Shown here one piece after another: positions 34,983 through 47,050 of a stretch of DNA of 64,000 nucleotides (position 1 is the first letter of the stretch; each line of letters opens with the position of its first letter). The stretch lies in NCBI GenBank assembly GCA_036850595.1, contig CM072168.1, forward strand, positions 19,149,982-19,213,981, in the 5' to 3' direction. Below the pieces are notes generated by a model. The model saw nothing but the letters and a program-made list of their open reading frames with translations, was not told where the DNA came from and did not search any database. This DNA is from Rhyacichthys aspro (taxonomy: Eukaryota; Chordata; Actinopteri; Gobiiformes; Rhyacichthyidae). The position numbers and the translations under genes were made by a program.

Positions 34983-35106
34983 TTTCATTCATTCATTTTC
35001 TACCGCTTATCCCACTCATGGGGTCGTGGGTGGCTGGAGCCTATCCCAGCAGCTTTGGGCCTTAGGCGGGGTACACCCTGGACAGTGGCCAGTTCGTCGC
35101 AGGGCC
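34983..35106 (-). mobile_element. 3' end of a SINE related to the 18.4-kb element
   Basis: On the minus strand the sequence ends GGATAAGCGGTAGAAAATG with tandem GAAT repeats. Upstream of this it carries GGCTGGAGCC-type SINE body sequence, closely matching 18374-18450. The tRNA-like head is missing, so the copy is 5'-truncated. Confidence 0.7.
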
Positions 35107-35564
35107 AAATTTTCTCTTTTTTTTAAATTTATTTCCAAATAATAAAATTAAAAATGAGTAAATATAAAGATCTTTACAAAATAACACATTTAGTTCTAAG
35201 AAGAAAAAAATCTCACTTTTCACAACAAATAAAAGCAATACCTACAGTAGGTGACGTGAGTTTGAACAGTGCAGACTACTCCCAGTGACAAGAATAACTG
35301 TATATTCACTCCAAATGTGACAGTGAGCTCAAGAGAGATAAAATAACAGTGAAACAATGCAGCTTAGAGCAATAGTTGTCAACTATTGCTAATTCATTCA
35401 TCCATAGAAACTGTGTTGTGGTCTGTTTAGCTTATGCCACCGAGGGTCTATGAAAGACTCCTGTTTAAGACTGTGATTCTGTAACTTAACAAAACTAACA
35501 TCCACCAAAACTTACCATGTTTCCACAGGTTAGACGTATGTTCAAATGTTGTACACTGCATTAA

Positions 35565-38128
35565 AGGGTCATTGTGTAACTTTCATAAATTTCTACCAGT
35601 TACTGACACCTGTGGCCGTTAGAGGAACTGCAGTCAGTGTCGTGCTCGCTCTCACGCACGAATTCGTACGAGCACGCCTGAGGAACCGGAGTATTAGCCT
35701 CAACACACTCTTTTACAGACTCTATCACAGACTCTGAGATTTACTGGAGTCATGTTTACGGAGGAGGTAAGAAAAGTTACACTTCTGAAAGTTTGACAAA
35801 CTTTATTTGAGACTAAACTATACTTGACTCTCAAGACTGACACAGAGTGAACTCTTGAGACAGAGGCAAGATGTTGACAATAGTATGTTTTATAAAGTGT
35901 TTTTCAACACAATACAGTAGTTAGAGCAAACTCTGTGTGCTATATTATCGACTGTATGTAACGTTTGTCAAAAAAGCGTTGACAAACGTTAGCTTAGCTA
36001 TAGCTAGCTTTAGCACTAGCTCACGTAGTTTCCATCGAGACCCTGCAGTGTTTACACAGGAGTCTCAGCAGAATAACGGCAAAGGTTAGTGAACTTATCT
36101 CTATCAGACGGGATACGATACATAATGTGTTACTATTACTGTTATTTTTCCCGAGACATTATTACACATTTTATTTGATCAGCTAATGTCTAAACAGCTG
36201 CACTGTTCCTAAACCTTGTGTAACATCAGTGACAAGCACCAAAACAACACTCACTGACCTCTTATTTATTGTAGAGAAAAGCAAAATACATATTACGAAG
36301 TACAGGAGTTTTGCTTGTTTCTAGGAACCACTACTGTACTAACTTGGTCTGGCATTAGGTTGAGACAACATAAATGTAACCCCACTGTATCATTTCAGCT
36401 TATACTTGTTTATTTTACTCTTGGTTCATTCAGAATACCTCTAACATGAAATTTAGCTAAATAAAAGAACAAATAAGTCATATATTTTATTGTTCTCTTC
36501 TCAGGACTCCAGCTCTGGAGTTTGAAGCTCCTGTGGAGGAGATCAGTGACTGCAGCATCTGTCTCCGGAGAAGGATGAAGTGCTCCAGATGAATGGAACT
36601 CATCTGTGAGGGGTTTTTTTTCTGGATGTGCCGGAGTGAGCCACACCAGGACCAGCTGAACAGGTCTGGGCCAGTTCAGCTGTAGGTGGGGACACAACCC
36701 CAGGGAGGAGACCAGGGGCCCGAGGGTCATCTGGCCCATGACCTCTTTGTCCCACATCCAGAGGTGCATGCTGGATCTGCTCAGAGCCTAAATATAATGA
36801 ATTTAGAGTCTAAGATAAAAGGAATGATCACATCAGAGTTCATTTTTTATCTGAAATACTAACTGAAAACAAACTTACCTGTCAGATCCTGCAGTTATTG
36901 ATTCAGGATGGTGTGGCAATCCTGTCTATTTTCTTGGTGTTTTCCACTGTTGTTTTCTCATAGCTGTAAACAATTCACCTATTGTTATAATACAGGGAAA
37001 TACAATATTTACAACAGCATCATTATTGACAGTGCCACTGTAAGTTCAACAAATAAACAAAATATAACTACATTTTCATTGATCGATCGCCTCCATGTTA
37101 CTAAGCAGCTTACCATTATTAGTTACCTAACATACAAATAAATGCACAAGCACAGCTAATCCCACCACACATGTTTACTTTATTTGTATATACGCTCTAT
37201 TGTGTGTCGTGCTGTGTATCACAACCGAGACAAGCGGATGTGATTTTCATTACAATAAACAGTCCGACTTGTAAATAATCATGACATGAATATAACGAGG
37301 TAACCAGTGAAAGACGTGTGGTAGAGTTACCTTTAGCTCGTCTCTGATGACAATTACATTCGGTCTAACAGACAGTTGTAACGTTAGTGTAATGGCTCGT
37401 GTTTTCTGGTGTTTATTTAGCAAACGAGCCAATGTTAGTGTAACTCAAAAATGCCACACAGAGTTAGCATTAGCTGCTGTGTGAAGACAGCCGATAAGTA
37501 AGAAAAGCTAGGACAGCACATTTGTCAGATTCATAAGCCTCGGGAGTCAGGATCATAACGAAGTTACGGTCTGAAGGTATTTAATCCATTCAAAACACAA
37601 ACTTATTTAGAGACATTGCTGTTAGCTAGTTAGCATCCCCGTTTCGGAAGCATGCTATTGTTATTTAGAGCAGTTCTTCGCTCTCGCGGCCGACTCTGGC
37701 TCGTCTTCCGCCGGCGCCGGTCACACTCTGCGGGCCTCGCTCGATAAAACATTCTTTGTTTTTTTAATGTTTGCGGGAAGTTCGTGTCGGTGTCCGGGTT
37801 GTGCTGTGTTGCTGTGCTGGAGGCCGTTCGGGGTTTTTTGTGTCTGCAGAGTCCATCTCAAAACTAATGCGAACTAATGCCGCTGACTGTCATGGCCGCC
37901 GCGCAGGAAAGTCCAAGTCCAAGGAGACGAGAACGCGCACGACGTCACATCCGCCTCGATTTCGCGGGAAATCCGACCCGAATACTACTCAATGAAATGA
38001 GGCTACAGGCTTATAGAGGCAACCAAGTTGGATACTTAAAAAGTCATCCCTCTCATCACAGCATTGACAGGCTGACTTCTGGGCAAATAAAAGCCTTATT
38101 TATTCTTAAAATCCTACACTTAGCTCCT
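35565..38128. mobile_element. 2.56-kb TTAA-flanked insertion with an empty site in the paralogous module
   Basis: The paralogous site near 42541-42550 reads CTGCATTAAAAATCTG. Here the same flank is interrupted after CTGCATTAA and resumes as TTAAAAAGCTG, giving a TTAA duplication at 35561-35564 and 38129-38132. The ends (AGGGTCATTGTGTAAC and ACTTAGCTCCT) form a short imperfect inverted repeat. TTAA targeting is typical of piggyBac- and Kolobok-type elements, and the ends resemble those of common fish MITEs. No transposase is seen. The right third (37620-38000) is CpG-rich. A minus-strand open frame at 36410-36769 is not recognised. Nesting of more than one element is possible. Confidence 0.72.
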
Positions 38129-38785
38129 TTAAAAAGCTGTTCTTTTAACTGTGTTTAAGGAAAACATGCTTTGTGTTCAGTTTTAACATTTGGAGACCGT
38201 AGCCTCTGCCATTTTTCATGAGTTTTCATTCAGTCTGCTTCTTGAGAAGAGTTTGTGACGCTATGTTTGTGTGTGGTCATGTGACTGTCTGCCTACGTCT
38301 GATTGGTAGATGGTAGATCCACTGAAGGTATCTCTCTGGCAGAAATAAAGCTTACAATGTGTAGTACAAATGGTAAAAATAATAAAAAGTAACAGGTCGA
38401 GTGTAGGCCAAATCTACTCAAGTAAAAGTCAAAAGTATAGTGCAGTAAAACTACTCTTAGAAGTACATTCTTTCACAAAGTTACTCAACTAAATGTAAGT
38501 AAGTCTGGCAAAAGGAATGATGTAGGCTGGTACAACCTTTGCTTGAACTTTTCATGTTAAAGCTGCTTTCCATGCACTGATTTGTATAGGTAAATATATT
38601 CATAGAAATTCATTTGCAAAGCACTTAATGCAAGTGAATGCAAGTTAGTGTCACAGGCATGAAATCTGTGATCTGGTAGAGGTGTGTTCATCTGCTTTTA
38701 TAGCCTTAGTGCTCATTTTTAGTTTTTTATTGTACATTTGAAACCTGTGTGGAGACAACTACTTTCTTTCAAAAAGGGTTGAGAC

Positions 38786-41169
38786 ATGCATGTTGAAGTG
38801 CTTATACTCTACCTGCTCTATGGTAAGATTTATGGTATATCTGATTATTATATTCTACTGTTCAGTTATTAACTACATCACATATGTCCAGGGCATATCC
38901 TCGTCCCGTTTGCTCTCAGCAGAATTCAGGAGTACCACTTTATCAACTTGAACCGGAATTGGACCGATGCTCAACTTTACTGCAGAGATAAATACACCGA
39001 CTTAGCCACATTTGAAAGTTTGGAGGATCTTTCCAGGATAGATATAGGCAATACTGTATACGCATGGATCGGTCTGTTTGATGACCCTGCGTCCTGGAGA
39101 GGAGTCATGACCTCTGACTCTAACTCCTGGAGGTGGTCTGCCACTGGGACAACGAGCCCCAGTCAATACCAGAACTGGGCTGTAGGTGAACCGAATAATT
39201 ACGCTGGACAGGAGACGTGTGTCTCCACACAATATGACCAATGGAAGGACTACAACTGTGCCACCAGATTATATTTTGTATGTTATAAAGGTAAGATGTT
39301 CTTAAAATCCACAGAATTTTGATATCATTTGGGTTTTAATGAAGTTAAATGGAGTCAATTATATTGTCAATCTGTCTGATTCAGTAATAGTTAAAGTGTA
39401 TGTTACACCTTGTGATCAGAGAAGTGGTCAAAATATGGATGGTATGCTAATCTTCAGGTCTTATCCCAACATATACTAGTACAGCAATTTATCCAGGCCA
39501 ATACATGTAAATGTTCAAAATACAAAGATAGTAATTGAATAAGTAGGATCATAGGACTGGGATTGATAAAACAAGGACATGTGACAGATTAATGTAACCA
39601 ACCACTATCTATGTGTAACCACAGGTGGCTTTTAATTGACATGTAAAGTTACATCTACTATTTACATTTGTTATTAACTGTACATTTATTGATTCACACT
39701 GTTGGTCTAACATTTTTGGTTACTATTTTCAGTCCAATCAGACACAAAGGAGTTTATTCTTGTCACCATATTAATGACCTGGGCTGAGTCTGTGGCCTAC
39801 TGCAGACTGCACTATCACGACCTGGCCATGATCGAAAACTCAACAGAAAACCAAGCAGTAGTTGGATCTATGGGAGGTGCACTGTATGCCTGGATCGGCC
39901 TGTCACGAACGCCTTGGAGGTGGTCCGACAACAACAACAGCAGCTTGAGACATTGGTTGTACGGTCAACCAAATAATTACTACGGGTTAGAGTTCTGTGC
40001 TGCTCTGAGTTCAAACTATTTTTGGAGTGATGGGCCCTGTTCATATGAGTTTCCCTTTGTCTGTCACGGAGGTAAGAAATAAGTTAGAGTGCCATTTTTA
40101 TGTATTGATGGTATAGGATGCCAAATGTAAAAAAAAAAAAAACTTAAGTTTTTGCATATTTTTTTTAGTTCAGTGCATTAAAAAAAATAACAATGAGAAA
40201 TAACAAAAAAGACACGCTGCTAAATGGACAATTGTGCTTTAAAAGATTACTGGGTGGTTCTTGGAAAATAGTAAAATATGTGTGATTTGCAAAGATTAAA
40301 ATTTTCTGTAAGGTTTTAAATGACACAAGTTTACGCAAATTGACTTTTTTAAAAGTCAAAGTTCTGAAGCACAAAGTGAATGTTTTGATAATGCACTTTA
40401 ATTTAATGTATTTTATAAAAGGTTTTTCATTTAAGTTATTTTTAAGTTATTTGCCAAATAATTTTTACATGAATAGACTGATCTGTCATAGTGACTCAGT
40501 TTTGAATCTGAACAATACAAAATTAATACTTTTCTGTGTAAAACTTAATACAATTTGCATGCTATACAAAAGTTAAAGTATGACAAAGTTAAATGATTCA
40601 GAATAAAGTTAATTTCCTTCTGTTAAATTGAAGATTCAGTGTGTTTATTAAAAGTTGACAAGTTAAGTTAATCGTGATTAATTTGTTAATTTAAGATTTA
40701 ATGTTAAGGCTCAAAAGTGAATCAAAATTCTGCAAAATGCTTTATTCATACTAAATAAATTAAATGATGACTTGAACGAGAATAGAATATCTTTGAAAAG
40801 GCATGTATTAAGATGTTTTTTTATATTTGGCATCCCATACTCATGCTGTAATTTATAATTGTAACTTATAATAAAAATGTCCCCTGACTAGCTCTAAAGA
40901 GACGGTCAATCATCACGATAAGGCTTCAACTCCAAACTAAGTCTGACTTGTCTGATCCTGCCATCAGTCTCCAACTCTTTAAACCGGTAAGTTTCTGATA
41001 CTTTAAAATCGTCTTCTTTGTGTGTTGTCCTAATATAACATTTCTCTCTTGGTTTTAGCTTGAACAAAGCCTCAGAAACAATCGGACTGTTTTCAAGTTG
41101 AGCTGGAACACGCCACCGACAAAACAAGAGGTGAAGCCCAAGAAAAAAGATGCCTGCAATAATGTTTAA
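38786..41169 (+). CDS. Gene 6: secreted tandem C-type lectin, QPN in the second domain
   Basis: Exons: 38786-38822, 38892-39290, 39733-40071, 40892-40986, 41059-41169 (981 nt, 326 aa). The leader is identical to that of gene 1. CTLD1 has EPN with WKD rather than WND. CTLD2 is three codons longer than in genes 1 and 7 and has QPN, WSD and a different binding loop (YGQPNNYYGLEF), so its ligand preference may differ. Exons 4-5 encode LQTKSDLSDPAI then FKLSWNTPPTK. Introns are GT/AG with phases 1,1,1,0. It lacks the intron-3 MITE present in genes 1 and 7, and so serves as the outgroup for that pair. A TTAA-flanked CpG-rich insert ends about 660 bases upstream of the ATG. AATAAA at 41730-41735 is a possible polyadenylation signal. 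Confidence 0.88.
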
Positions 41170-42189
41170 ATACTACATTTACTTTGAGCACATTATCGTT
41201 TGTTTGTTTAAAACCAGAGCTACATATGTTTAATACCTTGTGTTTAGCAGCTTACTTATGACCTGTAAAGAAATGGTAGAGAATTATGAAAGTTTATGTA
41301 GTTTAACTTAGATGAAAAATGTATGAAGAATGTGTATTTATGGCACAGCTTGTGTTCTGTTACAAAGTTTGTATATTCTGTGGGTGTTGTTTTTGGTGAA
41401 CAGAAGACAGACATGGACAAAAAATGTCTGATCAAATGAATATTATGTTTATACAGCATATTACAATAAGAACATACACTATGTATTTTTGTCTTCTATT
41501 CGAAAAACTTGTAACTTATTGTAACTAGATTGATTTGTGACGTCATGTAGGCTGTAAAAAAAGAATTTTCATAGATACTGTTTACACAGAGAAACACTGT
41601 AAACATGGAAAACATAGATAAAGAAAAGGGAAGAAAATTATGCATAAAAAATATGATACATTGAACAGGTTGTACCTGTTTTTTTTTCTAGTTGGAGGAA
41701 ATGTTTAAACCCCAAGTTGCATATAGTAAAATAAATGATTTACCAGCACAAAACAACAGCAGCAGCAGTGAGCATTACCCTCAGAGTGAAAATAAACCAG
41801 TAATTTTAGCCCTAGTGTCTCCATAAACATGTCTAATATAATTTTTGAAGCACAAAGTCTTGTTAAAAGACGTTGATAGTCCAGTCCTATATAAGGGTAT
41901 ATGATCTGTGGTTTTTGCCACATTTTTTTTTTTACTATCAAAGCCAGGCTAAGCCTTTTTTACTTTATATATCATCTCTGGGTCTCGGTCATTAAAATTA
42001 GTACATTACTAAAATACAGTTACAGTGGTTACATAGTTTATATAAACCCGTTCTCATTAAGTTCACTTACATTCAGAGTGGTGAGGGTGCTACACAGGGA
42101 TAAATATTGACAGTTGAATCACGTAATGTTTAACGAGGAGATAATTGCTGTATCGACATTAAAGATTGAGCTAAAACATTACAGTAATA
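41170..42189. other. Flank between gene 6 and the gene 7 module
   Basis: Diverged relative of the 3' flank of genes 1 and 7; the shared landmark GTTTAACGAGGAGATAATTG occurs near 42129. A CAGCAG tract lies at about 41756-41769. No gene is seen. Confidence 0.45.
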
Positions 42190-42673
42190 TAAACACTTTT
42201 TCACAACAAATAAAAGCAATACCTACAGTAGGTGACGTGAGTTTGAACAGTGCAGACTACTCCCAGTGACAAGAATAACTGTATATTCACTCCAAATGTG
42301 ACAGTGAGCTCAAGAGAGATAAAATAACAGTGAAACAATGCAGCTTAGAGCAATAGTTGTCAACTATTGCTAATTCATTCATCCATAGAAACTGTATTGT
42401 GGTCTGCTTAGCTTATGCCACCGAGGGTCTATGAAAGACTCCTGTTTAAGACTGTGATTCTGTAACTTAACAAAACTAACATCCACCAAAACTTACCATG
42501 TTTCCACAGGTTAGACGTATGTTCAAATGTTGGACACTGCATTAAAAATCTGTTCTTTTAACTGTGTTTAAGGAAAATATGCTTTGTGTTCAGTTTTAAC
42601 ATTTGGAGACAGTAGCCTCTGCCATTTTTCATGAGTTTTCATTCAGTCTTCTTCTTGAGAACAGTTTGTGACG
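42190..42673. repeat. Start of the gene 7 module, matching the gene 6 upstream region
   Basis: Near-identical to 35195-35560 joined directly to 38138-38262. It contains the intact TTAA target of the insertion seen upstream of gene 6. Sequence to the right of 42674 also matches the gene 1 region. Confidence 0.85.
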
Positions 42674-43191
42674 CTATGTTTGTGTGTGGTCATGTGACTG
42701 TCTGCCTACGTCTGATTGGTAGATGGTAGATCCACTGAAGGTATCTCTCTGGCAGAAATAAAGCTTACAATGTGTAGTACAAATGGTAAAACAATAAAAA
42801 GCAACAGGTCAAGTGTAGGCCAAATCTACTCAAGTAAAAGTCAAAAGTATAGTGCAGTAAAACTACTCTTAGAAGTACATTCTTTCACAAAGTTACTCAA
42901 CTAAATGTAAGTAAGTCTGGCAAAAGGAATGATGTAGGCTGGTACAACCTTTGCCTGAACTCTTCATGTTAAAGCTGCTTTCCATGCACTGATTTGTATA
43001 GGTAAATATATTCATACAAAGCAAAGCACTGAATGCAAGTGAATGCAAAGTTAATGTCACAGGCATGAAATCTGTGATCTGGTAGAGTTGAGTTCATCTG
43101 CTTTTATAGCCTTAGTGCTCATTTTTAGTTTTTTATTGTACATTTGAAACCTGTGTGGAGACAACTACTTTCTTTCAAAAAGGGTTGAGAC

Positions 43192-45669
43192 ATGCATGTT
43201 GAAGTGCTTATACTCTACCTGCTCTATGGTAAGATTTATGATACATCTGATTATTATATTCTACTGTTCAGTCATTAACTACATCACAAATGTCCAGGGC
43301 ATATCCTCGTCCCGTTTGCTCTCAGCAGAATTCAGGAGTACCACTTTATCAACTTGAACCGGAATTGGACCGATGCTCAACTTTACTGCAGAGATAAATA
43401 CACCGACTTAGCCACATTTGAAAGTTTGGAGGATCTTTACAGGATAGATATAGGCAATAATTTAGACATATGGATTGGTCTGTTTGATGACCCTGCGTCC
43501 TGGAGAGGAGTCATGACCAATGACTCTAACTCCTGGAGGTGGTCTGCCACTGGGACAACGAGCCCCAGTCAATACCAGAACTGGGCTGCAGGTGAACCGA
43601 ACAATTACGCTGGAAAAGAAATGTGTGTCTCCGCACAAAATGACCAATGGAATGACAACAACTGTGCCAACAGATTATATTTTGTATGTTATAAAGGTAA
43701 GATGTTCTTAAAATCCACAGAATTTTGACATTATTTGGGTTTTTATGAAGTTACATGGAGTTAATTATATTGTCACAGCATAAATATCAAGCATTCATTA
43801 ACTGTGAACAACTGGAAGCTTGAATATTAAATTTTAAACAAATCTATATGATTTAGTAATAGTTAATGTTTATGTTACACCTTGTGGTCAATGAAGTTGT
43901 CAAAATATGGATGGTATGCTAATATTCACGTCTTATCCCAACATATACTAGTACAACAATTTATCCAGGCCAATACATGTAAATGTTCAAAATACAAAGA
44001 TAGTAATTGAATAATTAGGATCATAGGACTGGGATTGATAAAACAAGGACATGTGACAGATTAATGTAACCAAGCACTATCTATGTGTAACCACAGGTGG
44101 CTTTTAATTGACATTTAAAGTTACATCTACTTATTTACATTTGTTATTAACTGTACATTTATTGATTCACACTGTTGGTCTAACATTTTTGGTTACTATT
44201 TTCAGTCCAATCAGACACAAAGGAGTTTATTCTTGTCAGTACATCAAAGACCTGGGCTGAGTCTGTGGCCTACTGCAGACTGCACTATCACGACCTGGCC
44301 ATGATCGAAAACTCAACAGAAAACCAAGCATTAGTTGGAGCTAAGGGAGGTGCACTGGCCTGGATCGGCCTGTACCGAACGCCTTGGAGGTGGTCCGACA
44401 ACAACAACAGCAGCTTCAGACACTGGTCATCTGGAGAACCAAATAGTGGGTTAGAGTTCTGTGCTATTCAGACATCAAACTATTTTTGGCATGATGTGCC
44501 CTGTTCAAAACAGTATCCTTTCGTCTGTCACGGAGGTAAGAAATAAGTTTAAGTGCCATTTTCATGTATCAATTGTATAGGATGCCAAATGTAAAAAAAA
44601 AAAAAAGCGCGTTAACTTTTTGCATATTTTTTTTTAGTTCAGTGCATTAAAAAATTACAATGGAAAAACAAGACACGCTGCTAAATGGACAATTGTGCTT
44701 TAAAAGATTACTGGGTGGTTCTTGGAAAAGAGTCAAATAATATGTGTGATTTGCAAAGATTTAAATTTTCTGTAAGGTTTTCAATGACACAAGTTTACGC
44801 AAATTGACTTTTTTAAAAGTCAAAGTTCTGAAGCACAAAGTGAATGTATTGGTAATTCACTTTAAGTTACCGTATTTTCCGGGCTATAAGGCACACTTAA
44901 AATCATTATATTTTCTCAAAAATCGACAGGGCGCCTTATAATCCTGTGCACTTTATAGCCCAAAAAATATGTTAATGTATTTTATGAAAGGTTTCTCATT
45001 TAAGTTATTAAGTTATTTGTCAAATAATTTTTACATTAATACACTGGTCTGTGATAGTGACTCTGTTTTGAATCTGTAGTTAAATGATTCAAAATAATGT
45101 TAATTACCTTCTCTTAAATTAAAGATTCAGTGTGTTTATTAAAAGTTGACAAGTTAATCACAATGAATTTGTTAATTTAAGATTTCACATGTTAAGGCCC
45201 AAAAGTGAATCAAAATTCTGCAAAATGCTGTATTCATACTAAATAAATCAAATGATGACTTGAACAAGAATAGAATACCTTTGAAAAGGCATGTATTAAG
45301 ATGTTTTTTTTATATTTGGCATCCCATACTCATGCTGTTTATTTCCATATTTACAACACCCTGAACTTATAATAACAATGTCCCCTGACTAGCTCTAAAG
45401 AGACGGTCAATCATCACGATAAGGCTTCAACTCCAAACTAACTCTGACTTGTCTGATCCTGCCATCAGTCTCCAACTCTTTAAACCGGTAAGTTTCCAAA
45501 AATTGAAATCATCTTCTTTGTGTGTTGTCCTAATATAACATTTCTCTCTTGGTTTTAGCTTGAACAAAGCCTCAGAAACAATCGGACTGTTTTCAAGTTG
45601 AGCTGGAACACGCCACCGACAAAACAAGAGGTGAAGCCCAAGAAAAAAGATGCCTGCAATAATGTTTAA
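43192..45669 (+). CDS. Gene 7: secreted tandem C-type lectin, duplicate of gene 1
   Basis: Exons: 43192-43228, 43298-43696, 44206-44535, 45393-45487, 45559-45669 (972 nt, 323 aa). Architecture and motifs are as in gene 1: CTLD1 with EPN and WND, CTLD2 with EPN and WHD, tail LQTNSDLSDPAI and FKLSWNTPPTK. Residues that differ from gene 1 include I for K and Q for R in CTLD1, F for L and AK for SI in CTLD2, and L for H in the tail. At most of these sites gene 7 agrees with gene 6. It shares with gene 1 the intron-3 MITE. Its upstream region belongs to the gene 6 type module. It is expected to be secreted. Confidence 0.88.
44870..44971. mobile_element. 102-bp MITE in intron 3 of gene 7
   Basis: Orthologous to the element at 2991-3092. 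It keeps CCGTATTTTCCGGGCTATAA, closer to the terminal repeats of the 620-bp element at 21690 than the gene 1 copy is. Confidence 0.75.
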
Positions 45670-47050
45670 ATACTACGTTGAGCACATTATCGTTTGTTTG
45701 TTTAAAACCAGAGCTACATATGTTTAATACCTTGTGTTTAGCAGCTAAGACTTGTAAAGAAACGGTAGAGAATTATGATTGCATGATTTATGTAGTTTAA
45801 CTTAGCAACAAATGTATGCAGAATATGTATTTATGGCACAGCTTGTGTTCTGTTGGAAAGGCCATTATCATAAAAAAAGTTGTGTAAATTCTATAGGTGT
45901 TCTTTTGGGTGAACAGTAGACAAAGACAAAATGACAAATTAATTTTATGTTTATACAGTATCTTACAATATGAAAATACAATATGTGTTTTTTTAATTGA
46001 TTACATATTGTAATTGTAAAAAAAAGGATTTTCATAGACAAAGAGACACTCCCATTGGTTTGCACTGTCAACACTAAATCCATCTAGTTGGAGGAAATGA
46101 TTTAAACCCAAGATTGTAAATTGTAAAGTAAATGATTTGTGGAATAAACAGGCTGTATCTCCTGTTTTATTTGAGAGAATTTTCTGCTGGGTAGGGGGGC
46201 TTTGGCCAATCACAGCTCACGTCAGGGAAAAGAAGCGCTCCCATTGGTCCCAACAGCTGTCAATAGAAGGTTTAATGGCTGCTGATGAAACAAAAGTCTA
46301 TACTCAACTTTAGTATGTCTTAACACAGCATAACAGCAAACAACAGAGAAAAGAGGCAACATGAACCAGGGATAAATATTGACAATTGAATCATGTAATG
46401 TTTAACGAGGAGATAATTGCTCTGTTGACAGTAAAGACGGGGCTAAAAGTAAGTAAGCTATAGACTTAAGTTTGGTGCAATATTAGTATTTTCTGGAAAG
46501 AAATTCAGGTTTTCAAATTTAAAAAAGGAAAAACAGTAAAGGTCCCTGGGCTACTTTTGTAGGAGAGCAGTGTGTGAGACCAGGACGGCAAAAAGACAAT
46601 TGTGTAGTGGAGTTTTAATGAGATGGAGATCACTGCACTTAACTCTCTAAACTAATGCCAAGCTATGAGTCAAAAGATTAAGGTAAAAAATAAACTTTGA
46701 TGTAATGTATGACTATTTCTATGAGTTTTAACGCTGGAGTTAGTAGAGCAGAGTGTGTGCTGCAGCATGACAAAGGCATGTAATCCTACTGACTTTCACA
46801 ACTTCTACTGGAAAGTGCAAGCTGCCAGCCAAGATACACCCTCACGACTGATTTGAATAGTTAAATATATTCTTAGATATACATTTTCATAACATTAGAA
46901 AGTCTGAACTTCTGTCTCAGAGAGCTGGACACTGCTGATGTGAGTTCATCTTCTCTTATTACTCTTAATAATTATAATTTTGCACATCAGAGAAACATGA
47001 TCTGTACATTTGCAAAAATCTCGTCTTTTCTAAAAGGATGAAAGTCAGAC
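45670..47050. other. Intergenic region, copy of 3791-5171
   Basis: Differs from the left copy by only about three or four substitutions in 1.4 kb. No gene is seen. Confidence 0.5.

Larger units (their letters stand above)
35195..42185. repeat. Tandem module containing gene 6
   Basis: The module matches the one beginning at 42190. Bases 35195-35560 match 42190-42545, and 38138-42185 match 42550 to about 46450. The two 366-bp upstream parts are nearly identical, whereas the 3' flank of gene 6 (41345-42170) has diverged from its counterpart. The modules differ by the TTAA-flanked insertion at 35565-38128. Confidence 0.85.

Noticed and set aside
36410..36769. Minus-strand open frame of 119 codons inside the TTAA insert
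   Set aside because: No recognisable transposase or other domain and no paralogous support; kept only as a note in the insert entry.
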